Below are positions 1-9,110 of a stretch of 64,000 bases of DNA, piece after piece. The notes beneath the pieces are model-generated. The model was not told where the DNA came from, made no database searches, and worked only from the letters and a program-made list of their open reading frames with translations. The translations under genes were made by a program, and so were the position numbers. This DNA is from Rhynchopus sp. YZ270_cl-10 (Eukaryota > Euglenozoa > Diplonemea > Diplonemida > Diplonemidae): contig CAXIVB010000024.1 in assembly GCA_964035575.1 (NCBI GenBank), positions 20,130 to 84,129 on the forward strand, given 5' to 3'. How positions within the stretch are numbered: position 1 is the first letter of the stretch; each line of letters opens with the position of its first letter.

Positions 1-70
1 GACCCTAGACGGAATCGAACCGCCGTTGATGGATTTGGAATCCATAGTGCTACCGCTACACCATAGGGCC
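1..70 (-). tRNA. tRNA-Trp(CCA): tRNA-Trp(CCA)
   Basis: Acceptor GGCCCTA pairs with TAGGGTC; anticodon stem ATGGA/TCCAT encloses loop TTCCAAA. The discriminator base lies just outside the window but is seen in the other units. Confidence 0.95.
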
Positions 71-155
71 CATGATTTAGGGCTTCAATGCGTTTAGCAT
101 GAAGGTGGAAATTTTGCTGAAAATCCCACACAAAGGAAAAAGACACACAAAAAAG

Positions 156-228
156 TGCGAGGTGCCAGGATCGAACTGACGACCTTAGGATTATGGGACC
201 TACGCGCTCCCGACTGCGCCAACCTCGC
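156..228 (-). tRNA. tRNA-Met(CAT): tRNA-Met(CAT), elongator type
   Basis: Acceptor GCGAGGT/ACCTCGC with A73. The loop is CCCATAA, so position 33 is C rather than the usual T. The T31/T39 mismatch is also found in animal elongator tRNA-Met. It lacks the A1-T72 pair of initiators. Confidence 0.9.
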
Positions 229-352
229 CTTGATATTATCGTATCATTAAGAAATACATGGGGTGCAAATTTCTACAGGTTTGTGTGGCAAAAAAATTTT
301 TTTGAGCCAAAAAATTTTATGGGCTTCTGTGAAAACAATGACAGTTGTAGAA

Positions 353-436
353 CCTCTCGTAGCTCAATTGGTAGAGCGCTCGACTGTAGAATACTCGGTT
401 ATCGAGCGGTCGCTGGTTCGATTCCGGCCGAGAGGA
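353..436 (+). tRNA. tRNA-Tyr(GTA): tRNA-Tyr(GTA) with 11-nt intron
   Basis: Acceptor CCTCTCG/CGAGAGG. Anticodon stem CTCGA/TCGAG encloses CTGTAGA plus 11 extra bases, the expected intron site 3' of the anticodon. The length equals the well-known trypanosome tRNA-Tyr intron. Confidence 0.95.
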
Positions 437-513
437 TTTTTTTCATTTTCGTGTTCCAGGTTATATTCTTCAAACAGATGACTGCCTAAAAACAAAGAAC
501 GGTGAGAATTACA

Positions 514-595
514 GCAGTCGTATCCAAGTGGTTACGGAGGTGGACTAGAAATCCATTGGGCTCTGCCCGCGCAGGTTCAAGTCCTGCCGACTGCG
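514..595 (+). tRNA. tRNA-Ser(AGA): tRNA-Ser(AGA)
   Basis: Class II tRNA with a long variable arm; acceptor GCAGTCG/CGACTGC; loop CTAGAAA; G73. Confidence 0.95.
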
Positions 596-693
596 ATTCA
601 TTTTTTGTTCACAAATTTTCGTGCATTTTCGTCGTTTCTGTGCTCATTTTAGACCATTTTGATGCGCGAAAATAAATCAGAGTGAAGATTGTA

Positions 694-765
694 TCCTCGG
701 TAGTATAGAGGTCAGTATTTCCGCCTGTCACGCGGAAGACCCGGGTTCAATTCCCGGCCGGGGAA
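694..765 (+). tRNA. tRNA-Asp(GTC): tRNA-Asp(GTC)
   Basis: Acceptor TCCTCGG/CCGGGGA; loop CTGTCAC. A second gene with the same mature sequence lies inverted at 6935-7006. Confidence 0.95.
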
Positions 766-827
766 TTCTTTTTTGTACAGGGCTCCCACTCATTGTTTCG
801 TTTCTTTTCTGATGAAAATCAAATCAG

Positions 828-900
828 GCCCCGTTGGCGCAATGGATAGCGCGTTGGACTTCGAATCCAAAGGTTGCGGGTTCGAGTCCCGCACGGGGTT
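828..900 (+). tRNA. tRNA-Arg(TCG): tRNA-Arg(TCG)
   Basis: Stem TTGGA/TCCAA encloses CTTCGAA; T-arm GCGGG/CCCGC; acceptor GCCCCGT/ACGGGGT with a terminal G-T wobble. Confidence 0.93.
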
Positions 901-1170
901 AACTTTTTGAACATTGTTTTTTTGAACTTTTTTGAAAACACAAAAAAGTGAGGTTGGTGTCAAGTGAAATCACAGTGGAACAACAGATACAAATTTGGGT
1001 CCAGTGGGAAGGGGTCTCCCAGGAATTTTGGATTTTTTGGCAGTCAACCCATCCAGAAGAACCTTAAAAAATCTTGGGAAAAACTTGAAAACTGGAAATT
1101 CTTTGAAAAGCTGACATTTCAGAATTTTTTTCTGAACATGAAAATTTTGCTTCCTCCTAAAAAAAAGAAC

Positions 1171-1242
1171 TGCACTTACCGGGAGTCGAACCCGGGCCGC
1201 TCGCTTGGAAGGCGAGAATACTAACCGTTATACCATAAGTGC
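1171..1242 (-). tRNA. tRNA-Gly(TCC): tRNA-Gly(TCC)
   Basis: Acceptor GCACTTA/TAAGTGC; stem CTCGC/GCGAG with loop CTTCCAA; A73. Confidence 0.95.
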
Positions 1243-1331
1243 TGTTACTTTCATGCAAAGTGTTTTCTTTGTGGGGGGCAATTTCAAAATAAAAAAAATT
1301 TGAAATTGTTCAAATTGCCCAAAAAAAGAAG

Positions 1332-1403
1332 CAACCGTGGCAGGACTCGAACCTGCAACCGCCTGATCCGTGGTCAGGCGCTCTTCCATTGAGCCACACG
1401 GTC
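1332..1403 (-). tRNA. tRNA-Arg(ACG): tRNA-Arg(ACG)
   Basis: Stem CCTGA/TCAGG encloses CCACGGA. Aligned with the usual Arg(ACG) loop CTACGGA, position 33 is C. Confidence 0.92.
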
Positions 1404-1490
1404 CATGTCTTTAGGCAATAGTATTTTTTATGTGGCCTGCATATTTTTGGAGTTGGAAAAAATGAAAATGGTTGATTGCACAGCTAAAAA

Positions 1491-1562
1491 AGCGGTTACC
1501 GAGAATTGAACTCGGGTCTCCCGTGCCACAAACGGGTGTTCTAACCACTAAACCATAACCGC
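1491..1562 (-). tRNA. tRNA-His(GTG): tRNA-His(GTG)
   Basis: Acceptor GCGGTTA/TAACCGC; stem CCCGT/ACGGG with loop TTGTGGC. Confidence 0.94.
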
Positions 1563-1678
1563 TTGAATATTCCCACTTATTGGGATCTCAGAAAGGGTTT
1601 TATTTCCTGGGATATTGTGAAATATTTTTCAAACATGCAACGAGCGGCAACTCGAGCACAATTTCGACTAATATCGTA

Positions 1679-1749
1679 GCGTAATTGGTCTAGTGGTAGA
1701 ATGGCCCCCCGCCACGGGGTCGGCCCGGGTTCGATTCCCGGATTACGCA
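1679..1749 (+). tRNA. tRNA-Gly(GCC): tRNA-Gly(GCC)
   Basis: Acceptor GCGTAAT/ATTACGC, A73. Stem GCCCC/GGGGT with loop CCGCCAC. The D-arm matches animal Gly(GCC) base for base in spacing, which puts C at position 33. Confidence 0.93.
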
Positions 1750-2746
1750 CTCTCTTTTTGCGTTTGGCAAAAGCAAAACAATATGTTTCGGACAGTTTCA
1801 GGTCGGTCACAAACTCGTTCAAAACGAAAAAGTGGAAATGATATGTACTCTTTCTTGCGTAAGGATTATTAGTAGAGAAAAAAATTTCTTGTCTGATGAT
1901 ACGGGTTTTTGCTCGACATAGTTTGCGAGTAAGTCAGTTCGGTCACAACTTCCATCACAATTGCAAAAAAAATTGGGACTACAACATGTTCATAAACCCA
2001 ACCTGACTTACATGTTTATTTCTTCACAAAATTCCCAGTAAATAAACATGCACATCAGTATGGCCGGTGCGCTGGTCAGAGACATCACGTTTGCGGGCCA
2101 ACCCCTCTGTGCGCCCGATTAGGAACCCCCCTGTGCGCCCGATTAGCTTACCCCCCTGTGCGCCCGATTAGGGACCCCCCTGTGCGCCCGGTTAGCTTTA
2201 CCCCCCTGTGCGCCCGATTAGGAATATCCCCCTGTGCGCCCGATTAGGAACCACTCTGTGCACCTACCTAGTCACTGTGACCAGGTGCCCCTACTAATAT
2301 GCCTTACCAATATGGCCTGGGCTGTGGTATGTCGGGTGTACTACATGCTGGGACCTAAAGAGGAACCACATGCTGGAACACGGCTTTAAGCCCCCACCCA
2401 TTTCAGCTGTGGTTCCTACTGTGCCCAGTCACTGTGACCAGGTGCCTGGTCAGATCTGACCAGGTACCCTTACTAATATGCCTGACCAATATGGCCAGGG
2501 GTGGTATGTCGGGTGCACAAGGGAGTTTCACGATGGGTTATCTTATGCACAGGTACAGTGGATGTAGAAAACCCACAAACCCATTGTGTGTGGGTTTTCT
2601 GGCATAGGACTGTATGGAAAGTGCACGGGTCCACCACAGTACAACCAGTCATGCACCAAGGGACACTGGCTGTTTTATCACTTTTTGAACTTTTTTAGAC
2701 ACTGCCAAACCTTCTCCATAATCTGAGATCTTGGGAAACAAGATAA
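1750..2746. other. Gene-free spacer with repeats
   Basis: No gene seen. It holds two partial copies of the TGACTTACATGTTTAT motif near 2005-2050, the CTGTGCGCCCGATTAG array, and a direct repeat (CACTGTGACCAGGTGCC plus TACTAATATGCC and CCAATATGGCC) at 2272-2315 and 2430-2505. Confidence 0.7.
2100..2262 (-). repeat. GGCGCACAG minisatellite
   Basis: Seven units of about 24-26 bp, each CCCCTGTGCGCCCGATTAG with a variable 3-6 bp linker. The same unit in the opposite orientation fills parts of the insertion at 21095-24338. Confidence 0.85.
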
Positions 2747-2818
2747 GCTCGCGTGGCGCAATGGAAGCGCGTCGGTTCCCGACGCCGGAGGTTGCGGGTT
2801 CGATCCCCGCCGCGAGTA
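2747..2818 (+). tRNA. tRNA-Arg(CCG): tRNA-Arg(CCG)
   Basis: Acceptor GCTCGCG/CGCGAGT; D-arm GCGC/GCGC; stem TCGGT/GCCGG (two wobbles) with loop TCCCGAC, giving CCG with C33. A register shifted by one base would break the stem. Confidence 0.85.
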
Positions 2819-2955
2819 CTTTTTATTCATTCCAAAATATTTTTAGATTTCCTTCTTCTCAGAGATTTCTTGTCACAAAACTTTGCCAAATTGAAAATTC
2901 AGAAATGCGAAAATATCAAAAAACAGCTCCGAAATTTGAAAGCAATCAAAAAGGA

Positions 2956-3027
2956 TTCCCCCTCCGGGGTTTGAACCCGGGTCGCCTGGGTGAAAGCCAG
3001 GTATACTAACCACTGTACTAAAGGGGA
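2956..3027 (-). tRNA. tRNA-Glu(TTC): tRNA-Glu(TTC)
   Basis: Acceptor TCCCCTT/AGGGGGA; stem CCTGG/CCAGG with loop CTTTCAC. Confidence 0.94.
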
Positions 3028-3125
3028 GGTGATACTTAGGCACAATCCAAAAAGGGTACTTTTGTGCAAGCTACACGGAGTTTCAAACGAAAAAAAAAAT
3101 TAAAAATGAAAATCCAAAAAGACAA

Positions 3126-3197
3126 GGGCTCGGCGGGGAATTGAACCCCGGACCTCTCGCACCCTAAGCGAGAATCATGCCACTAGACCACCGAGCC
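3126..3197 (-). tRNA. tRNA-Pro(AGG): tRNA-Pro(AGG)
   Basis: Acceptor GGCTCGG/CCGAGCC; stem CTCGC/GCGAG with loop TTAGGGT; C73. Confidence 0.95.
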
Positions 3198-3311
3198 ACG
3201 AATTCTCTCGCATTCTCTTCGTAACGCGGCCATATGTTTCCATCATTCCTTGTGTGTGTTTTCGTTTTGAATAAGGTCCCCATGTAAATGCTGTCTTCGC
3301 TAACAATCAGA

Positions 3312-3384
3312 TCCTCCTTGGCGCAGTCGGTAGCGCGTCAGGCTGTTAACCTGCAGGTCGTTGGTTCGAACCCAACAGGAGGAG
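3312..3384 (+). tRNA. tRNA-Asn(GTT): tRNA-Asn(GTT)
   Basis: Acceptor TCCTCCT/AGGAGGA; loop CTGTTAA; G73. A second gene with the same mature sequence is at 20627-20699. Confidence 0.95.
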
Positions 3385-3640
3385 ATTTTTCATTTTTTTG
3401 AGTTTTTGACTCTATTTTTTAATTTTGAGCTAAAAATCCACATTGTGTGTCATCTTGATGTTGGAACTATTTTTCAGGATTTCCAAGGTTGTCCCACCAA
3501 AAAAACCAAACATCTTTGGATGCTGACATAACTTGAAGATTCTTGACCTGAAGATAAAACAGATTTTGTCAGGTTTTTTTTTTGAGTTTGAAAAAGTTCA
3601 GAACAGAATGAAAAAAGGGATCGATGCAGTGTATAAAAAA

Positions 3641-3722
3641 CGCGAACGGCAAGGTTCGAACTTGCGCATGCAGAGCACACTCGCTTAGCAGGCGAGCCCC
3701 GTAACCACTTGGGTACGTCCGC
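3641..3722 (-). tRNA. tRNA-Ser(GCT): tRNA-Ser(GCT)
   Basis: Long variable arm; acceptor GCGGACG/CGTTCGC; stem CTCGC/GCGAG with loop CTGCTAA. Confidence 0.95.
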
Positions 3723-3941
3723 TTAATTACCTGTCAGTACTTAGGACGAAGCTTGTACTTTGTTTAACGACACGTTAGTGATCACTTGCGTGGTCACCAA
3801 AAATCATCGCAATTGTGACCACCAAAAAAAATTTTTGGGCACGATTTCGCACGATGGCGGGCTCATTGCACGACGGCCGACACACCATGTTTTCTCACAA
3901 ATAAAAAAAATCCAGAAAAATTCAGGTATCAATACAAAAAG

Positions 3942-4014
3942 CACCTCCCGCGGGGCTCGAACCCGCGACCACAAGGTTAAGGGCCTTGCGCTCTACCGAC
4001 TGAGCTAGGGAGGC
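3942..4014 (-). tRNA. tRNA-Lys(CTT): tRNA-Lys(CTT)
   Basis: Acceptor GCCTCCC/GGGAGGT; stem CAAGG/CCTTG encloses CCCTTAA, so position 33 is C. A plus-strand twin is at 24951-25023. Confidence 0.94.
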
Positions 4015-4116
4015 TCATATTAACTTAAATCAAAGAATCAACATGGGGTACTTGTGTGTACCTGCAGCCACCAAATTTTCCATCGTTGTTGCGTGAACAA
4101 AAGGATCCGGATTATC

Positions 4117-4188
4117 TCTCCTATGGTGTAGTGGTTAGCACCCTGGACTTTGAATCCAGTAGCCGCGGTTCAAACCCGCGTGGGAGAA
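4117..4188 (+). tRNA. tRNA-Gln(TTG): tRNA-Gln(TTG)
   Basis: Stem CTGGA/TCCAG with loop CTTTGAA; T-arm CGCGG/CCGCG. Confidence 0.95.
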
Positions 4189-4303
4189 CTTTTCTTTTTC
4201 CAAGTGTTTTCAATATTTTTTGGAGCTTTGTCACACACATCTTCAATCTTTGCATTTGATGGCAAAAACATAAATCACAGAAATCAAACGAAAAGGTAAA
4301 GAA

Positions 4304-4385
4304 CGCTGACGGCAGGGTTCGAACCTGCGCGGGCAGAGCCCAGTGGATTTCAAGTCCACCTCCGTAACCACTTGGATACGTCAGC
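4304..4385 (-). tRNA. tRNA-Ser(TGA): tRNA-Ser(TGA)
   Basis: Long variable arm; acceptor GCTGACG/CGTCAGC; loop CTTGAAA. Confidence 0.95.
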
Positions 4386-4462
4386 ATAGTTGAGGAAGTA
4401 CAACGCCCCAGATCCTGAAAATGGGCACAAAAAAGAGAATCCAATCGATCCAAAAAAGTAGG

Positions 4463-4534
4463 CACCCGCCGTGGGGATCGAACCCACGACCATTGGATTA
4501 AAAGTCCAACGCTCTACCGCTGAGCTAGGCGGGC
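4463..4534 (-). tRNA. tRNA-Lys(TTT): tRNA-Lys(TTT)
   Basis: Acceptor GCCCGCC/GGCGGGT; stem TTGGA/TCCAA with loop CTTTTAA. Confidence 0.95.
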
Positions 4535-4649
4535 ATTCGTTTTAAAGGAAAGAGTCAATTTCAAGGCTTGTTCAGTTCTTGAAAAAAAACTGACAAAAAA
4601 GACGAACAGAACGTGCCCCAAGTACCTCTCCTTGAGGGACATTTATCAG

Positions 4650-4721
4650 GGGCGTTTAGCTCAGTGGTAGAGCGCCCGTTCTGCATACGGGAGGCCGAGG
4701 GTTCGAACCCCTCAATGTCCA
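4650..4721 (+). tRNA. tRNA-Ala(TGC): tRNA-Ala(TGC)
   Basis: Acceptor GGGCGTT/AATGTCC contains the G3-T70 wobble that marks alanine tRNAs. Stem CCCGT/ACGGG with loop TCTGCAT, so C33. Confidence 0.95.
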
Positions 4722-4799
4722 TTTTTTTGCCATATTTTGTTGATTATTTTTTGGTTGGGCCAGTCAAACACACAAAAATATGAACTGACATCATTGTGC

Positions 4800-5400
4800 A
4801 GTGCCTGCGATGAGGATGTGTGTGATGGTCCAATTGGCGAGTCTGACCTCATAATGCGTTCAGGAACATCCAAATGACCCATTTTCCCAACGTTTTCACA
4901 TTTTTGAGCATTTTGCTATTACGCAATAGTGGTACAATAGGCATTTTACTGGGTCATTTTAACCAACTCTATCAGGACACTTCTGATGCTCCAATTGGCG
5001 ATTCTGACCTCATAATGGCTTCATGAGCAGCCGAATAACCCGTTTTCCCAATATTTTCACATTTTTGAACGTTTTGCCATTCGTGGAATGGTGGCACAAA
5101 AGTCATTTTAGTGGGTCATTTTCGCCAACTCGATCAGGGCACTTCTGGTGCTCCAATTTGCGGTTCTGACCTCATAATGGATTCAAGAGCACCCAAATAA
5201 CCCATTTTCCCAACGTTTTCACATTTTAGACTATTTTTGCTATTGCGGAATGGCAGTACAATAGGCAGTTTACTGGGTCATTTTCGCCAACTCGATCAGG
5301 ATACTTCTGATGCTCTAATCACATCGTTTAACCTCATAATGCATTCAGGAGCACCCAAATAACCCATTTTCCCAATGTTTTCGCATTTTTGACCACTTTG
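4800..5400 (+). repeat. Degenerate ~162-bp satellite, about four units
   Basis: The phrase GACCTCATAATG recurs at spacings of about 160-163 bp, each time after GATGCTC and before an ACCCATTTTCCCAA block. It belongs to the same family as the 172-bp array at 36400-37880. No gene is seen. Confidence 0.8.
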
Positions 5401-5506
5401 CTGTTGCAGAGTATCAGTAAGATGAGGTCATGCAAATACAGTTTTGTGCACAATAGAAAAAAATAGTGTGTACCCCAGCTTGGCGATTCCTTTCGTCATT
5501 ATTGTC

Positions 5507-5579
5507 GGTCGTGTAGCTCAGTCGGTAGAGCATTGGTCTAATAAGCCAACGGTCCCAGGTTCGAGCCCTGTCACGACCA
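5507..5579 (+). tRNA. tRNA-Ile(AAT): tRNA-Ile(AAT)
   Basis: Acceptor GGTCGTG/CACGACC; stem TTGGT/GCCAA with loop CTAATAA. Confidence 0.95.
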
Positions 5580-5659
5580 ATACTTTTTCTACTACTTTGA
5601 CTTTGACCTGTTGTCAAAAAATGTTGGCCGTGTAAAAAATATGCATACCCTAAAACAAG

Positions 5660-5666
5660 GCCTCTT

Positions 5667-5715
<49 letters not shown>

Positions 5716-5732
5716 AATCCCAGGTGGAGGCA
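5660..5732 (+). tRNA. tRNA-Phe(GAA): tRNA-Phe(GAA)
   Basis: Stem TCAGA/TCTGA with loop CTGAAGA; acceptor GCCTCTT pairs imperfectly with TGGAGGC. Confidence 0.94.
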
Positions 5733-6376
5733 CTTCTCTTTTTTCCCCTCAACTCTAATAACAATTTTCAAGGTGCGCTGTGCTACTACATTGGAAAAGT
5801 GCGCTGTGCTACTACATCCCAATTTTTTGGACGAAAATTTTTTGGTATGTCGGGCGCACAGCTCAGACCCCGATATGGGCGCACAGAACACCCCCCCATT
5901 GTGGGCGCACAGAACAGGCCCTCCGTTGTGGGCGCACAGCTCACTGTGTGCTGTGCAAGTTTCAGCATATGGCTTCTGGCAACAAAAACTTAAAAAAAAA
6001 TTTTGGCCGAAAATTATTTTTTGGCCTGCAATCAAGTTGAGCTGAGATGCTATGTAACATGTAAGTCAGTCTGTTTCATGTTTCCGCTGATCAAAGTTCG
6101 TTCGAGATGGAAAGGACTGAAAAGGAAGCACATGTGGAAAAGGAAGCACATGTGGAAATGTTAAGGAATCCCCACCCATTTCCGCATGTGCTTCCGGCAA
6201 CAAAAACTGATTGCTCCGGGATTTGATTTTGGTACCATTTTTCACCAAATCCAAAAAAATTGGCAGAGTAGCACAGCCGCAAACGTTAGCATTATGACAC
6301 GTGTTTGCGGATGTGCTCTCACCCCCAAAAAAAATGGGCAATACAAGGCCAAAAAACAAACGCACAAAAAGAAGTG
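5733..6376. other. Gene-free spacer with small repeats
   Basis: No gene seen. Five GGGCGCACAG-type motifs lie at 5850-5945 with longer, variable spacing. An inverted repeat around AAGGAAGCACATGTGGAAA spans 6120-6200. GCGCTGTGCTACTACAT is directly repeated near 5776 and 5801. Confidence 0.6.
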
Positions 6377-6450
6377 TACACCTATCCGGGTTTGAACCGG
6401 AGACCTCCTCGGTGTTAACGAGGCGTCATAACCAACTAGACCATAGGTGC
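6377..6450 (-). tRNA. tRNA-Val(AAC): tRNA-Val(AAC)
   Basis: Acceptor GCACCTA/TAGGTGT; stem CCTCG/CGAGG with loop TTAACAC. Confidence 0.94.
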
Positions 6451-6571
6451 TGACATTTATATGGTTCGTAGAAACGAGATGGTGTGTGCATTCACCACCC
6501 AAAACCCAAAACTGTGTCAAAATAAAAAAAATTTTGGACAGAAGAAAATGGGAATATGGGTACAAAACGAA

Positions 6572-6643
6572 GGCTTAGTGGTCTAGTGGCATGATTCTCG
6601 CTTTGGGTGCGAGAGGTCCAGGGTTCGATTCCCTGCTGAGCCC
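6572..6643 (+). tRNA. tRNA-Pro(TGG): tRNA-Pro(TGG)
   Basis: Acceptor GGCTTAG/CTGAGCC; stem CTCGC/GCGAG with loop TTTGGGT; C73. Confidence 0.95.
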
Positions 6644-6750
6644 CTCTTTTTTTCAAGTTTTTGTGTCACAGATTTTTTGTCAGAAAAACAAATTGTGAAA
6701 AAAACTGATCCCTTGAAAAATTGATTCTGGACAATAGAAGGAAAAAAGTG

Positions 6751-6832
6751 TGACAGGAGTGGGGTTTGAACCCACGCCTCCGAAGAGAAAGGAACTTGAG
6801 TCCTCCGCCTTAGACCTCTCGGCCATCCTGCC
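6751..6832 (-). tRNA. tRNA-Leu(CAA): tRNA-Leu(CAA)
   Basis: Class II; acceptor GGCAGGA/TCCTGTC; loop CTCAAGT after stem GAGGA. Confidence 0.94.
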
Positions 6833-6934
6833 TTGCCAACAGATTTATATTAGAAATGAAATGAGAATGATGAGAAAGGACAACCAAAACAGAGCAAAAG
6901 GAAAAACAGAAAAAAACACAACACATAAAAAGAA

Positions 6935-7006
6935 TTCCCCGGCCGGGAATTGAACCCGGGTCTTCCGCGTGACAGGCGGAAATACTGACCTCTATACTAC
7001 CGAGGA
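6935..7006 (-). tRNA. tRNA-Asp(GTC): tRNA-Asp(GTC), second gene
   Basis: Same mature sequence as 694-765 but with different flanks, so a dispersed duplicate within the unit. Confidence 0.95.
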
Positions 7007-7094
7007 TACAATGAAGCCTGTTTTTAAAAAGAATGCGTCCAGAGAAAGTCTTCAATCACACCGAATCTGAAAAATAAAAAACAAAGAAAAGAAT

Positions 7095-7167
7095 TACCCC
7101 ATGTGGGACTCGAACCCACAACCTTTGGATTAGAAGTCCAACGCGCTATCCATTGCGCCAATGGGGC
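7095..7167 (-). tRNA. tRNA-Arg(TCT): tRNA-Arg(TCT)
   Basis: Acceptor GCCCCAT/ATGGGGT; stem TTGGA/TCCAA with loop CTTCTAA. Confidence 0.95.
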
Positions 7168-7258
7168 TTGTTTCATATTCTTTTCTTGTTTTAAGGAAGT
7201 GTCCCTTCACAGTCAACACCACCTGTAAAAATTGTGAAGGAAATTCAAAAATGAAAAG

Positions 7259-7331
7259 TACAACTAGCTGGGATTGAACCAGCGATCTTCCGCGTGTAAG
7301 GCGGACGTCCTAACCACTAGACGATAGCTGC
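7259..7331 (-). tRNA. tRNA-Val(TAC): tRNA-Val(TAC)
   Basis: Acceptor GCAGCTA/TAGTTGT with G-T wobbles; stem TCCGC/GCGGA with loop CTTACAC. Confidence 0.92.
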
Positions 7332-7432
7332 CCAAACTTAGTGAGATGTTGGCAAGGGTCTGACCAACTTTTTTTTGGTGTGCAAAAATTTTTTTTCAAG
7401 TCAAAAAAATGGGTTCACTGAAAAAGGTTTTC

Positions 7433-7505
7433 TAGCAGAGATAGGTTTCGATCCTATGACCTGTGGGTTATGAGCCCACCGCGCTGACCACTGCGCCACT
7501 CTGCT
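7433..7505 (-). tRNA. tRNA-iMet(CAT): Initiator tRNA-Met(CAT)
   Basis: A1-T72 pair in AGCAGAG/CTCTGCT, three G-C pairs next to loop CTCATAA, and T-loop GATCGAAA are eukaryotic initiator features. Confidence 0.95.
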
Positions 7506-7555
7506 TCTAATTACTTCCAACGATGTTTTCTACATGCCCAGCTTAAAAAAGGCTA

Positions 7556-7608
7556 TGCGACCGCCGGGAATCGAACCCGGGTCGAACCCTTGGGAGGGGT
7601 CCATCATG
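7556..7608 (-). pseudogene. Truncated tRNA-Gly(CCC)
   Basis: Only the 3' 53 nt of the gene intact at 33552-33622 remain. The 5' acceptor strand and the start of the D-arm are gone, because the transposase block begins exactly here. Confidence 0.95.
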
Positions 7609-7627
7609 GCCATCCTCCAGTACAGGC

Positions 7628-7830
7628 CCGCAAAATTTGGCACAGAATGGGCCCAAAAAAACCAGCACAGAATGGAAACGAAAAACCAGCACAGAATGGA
7701 ATAGTCGGAGCCTTATAGCCGTGTTCCATTCTGTGCTGGCTTTTCGTTTCCATTCTGTGCTGGTTTTTCAGAAAATTTTTGATTTCCATTCTGTACTGGC
7801 TTTTCGTTTCCATTCTGTGCTGGCATTTTG
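7628..7830. repeat. CAGCACAGAATGGAA inverted-repeat cluster
   Basis: The 15-bp motif occurs in both orientations at least seven times and can fold into a large hairpin centred near 7710. The same motif makes up the palindromes at 7900-8712 and 25350-25720. Confidence 0.8.
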
Positions 7831-7899
7831 ACTGAGAAAATGATCCGAAATTCAATACCCGGGTCAGGAGTTTTTTTTCCTCTCCTAACAAATCCTTAA

Positions 7900-8066
7900 G
7901 GAAAAGTGAATTATGGATTGCTCAGGATTCCGCAGCCATTCCATTCTGTGCTGGTGTTTCAAAAAAGTACACTTTTTCGTTACGAACCAAAAAGTGCACT
8001 TTTCTGAAACACCAGCACAGAATGGAATAGCTGGGGAATCCTTAGCAATCCATAATTCACTCTTCC
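7900..8066. repeat. Palindrome 1 of the CAGCACAGAATGG family
   Basis: Near-perfect inverted repeat whose arms begin AAGTGAATTATGGAT and meet around TTCGTTACGAACC. Confidence 0.85.
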
Positions 8067-8068
8067 CC

Positions 8069-8262
8069 TAACAAATCCTTAAGGAAAAGTGAATTATGGA
8101 TCACTCAGGATTTCCCAGCCATTCCATTCTGTGCTGGTGTTTCAAAAAAGTGCACTTTTTCGTTCCGAACCAAAAAAGTGCACTTTTCTGAAACACCAGC
8201 ACAGAATGGAATGGCTGGGAAATCCTGAGTGATCCATAATTCACTTTTCCTTAAGGATTTGC
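8069..8262. repeat. Palindrome 2 of the CAGCACAGAATGG family
   Basis: Arms run from AAATCCTTAAGGAAAAG to its complement, with loop TTCGTTCCGAACC. The right flank continues into tRNA-like sequence with GGTTCTGGGG. Confidence 0.85.
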
Positions 8263-8279
8263 TAAGGGAAACAAAAACT

Positions 8280-8355
8280 GCTGGTTCTGGGGTTGGAACC
8301 TCCGACCACCAATTTCATACAGTGCACGGAACCTGTGTAGTACTCACTTGGATAC
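8280..8355 (-). other. tRNA-like repeat
   Basis: Read on the minus strand it ends in GGTTCCAACCCCAGAACCAG, a T-arm plus acceptor 3' strand, but no full cloverleaf forms. Related pieces lie at 8440-8470 and 8697-8790. Confidence 0.55.
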
Positions 8356-8448
8356 TTTGTCTTGCATAAGGATTTTCACCAAGGCGGACTAAGTGTCCCA
8401 GTGTGTAGCACACAGGTTTCATACATAAGAGTTTCTTCGGTGTCGTAG

Positions 8449-8718
8449 GTTCAAACCCCAGAACCAGCAGTTTTTGTTTCCCCTAACAAATCCTTAAGGA
8501 AAAGTGAATTATGGATCCTTAAGGATTTCCCAGCCATTCCATTCTGTGCTGGTGTTTCAGAAAAGTGCACTTTTTCGTTACGAACCAAAAAAGTGCACTT
8601 TTCTGAAACACCAGCACAGAATGGAATGGCTGGGAAATCCTTAGCAATCCATAATTCACTTTTCCTTAAGGATTTGTTAGGGGAAACAAAAACTGCTGGT
8701 TCTGGGGTTTGAACCTCC
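8449..8718. repeat. Palindrome 3, with tRNA-like ends
   Basis: About 270-bp inverted repeat. Its arms extend through AACCCCAGAACCAGCAG, so the tRNA-like T-arm is part of the palindrome. Confidence 0.85.
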
Positions 8719-8872
8719 GACACCGAAGAAACTCCTATGCATGGAACCTGTGTACTACACACTCGGACACTTAGTCTGACTTAGTGAAAATCCTGTCAAT
8801 TCCTTATGGAAGCCTGTGTTTCACAGCGGATATCTTCAGGACTTCTTCAGTACTTCTCACCATGGAAATATG

Positions 8873-8950
8873 AGACGGGGTAGCCAAGTGGTTACCACTC
8901 AGGTCAACAAATCTCGCGGTCTCAGGTTCAATCCTCGGAGGGAGCGGACA
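8873..8950 (+). other. tRNA-derived (SINE-like) repeat
   Basis: GTAGCCAAGTGGTTACC resembles a Ser/Leu D-arm (A box) and GGTTCAATCC a B box. The centre, CAGGTCAACAAATC, does not form a normal anticodon arm. Related to 9023-9110 and 22905-22980. Confidence 0.6.
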
Positions 8951-9022
8951 CTTTTTACCAAGGATTTCTTCAGAACAAAGCGGATTTATTCAGGACTTCT
9001 TCAGTACTTCTCACCATGGCAA

Positions 9023-9110
9023 TATGAGACCGAGTGGCCAAGTGGTTAATGCTCAGGTCAACAAATCTGGCGGTCTCAGGTTCAAACCTCGGCGGGAGCA
9101 GTTTCTTTTT
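9023..9110 (+). other. tRNA-derived (SINE-like) repeat, second copy
   Basis: Shares with 8873-8950 the CAAGTGGTTA and CAGGTCAACAAATC blocks and the upstream sequence TTCAGTACTTCTCACCATGG. This is a tandem duplication of about 150 bp. Confidence 0.6.

Noticed and set aside
5592-6035. 147-residue minus-strand frame with CAPxxG repeats
   Set aside because: It runs through tRNA-Phe in antisense and the GGGCGCACAG repeats, so it is a by-product of the repeats.
8280-9110. Additional tRNA genes
   Set aside because: D-arm and T-arm wording is present, but no consistent acceptor stem plus anticodon arm could be built; recorded as tRNA-like repeats.
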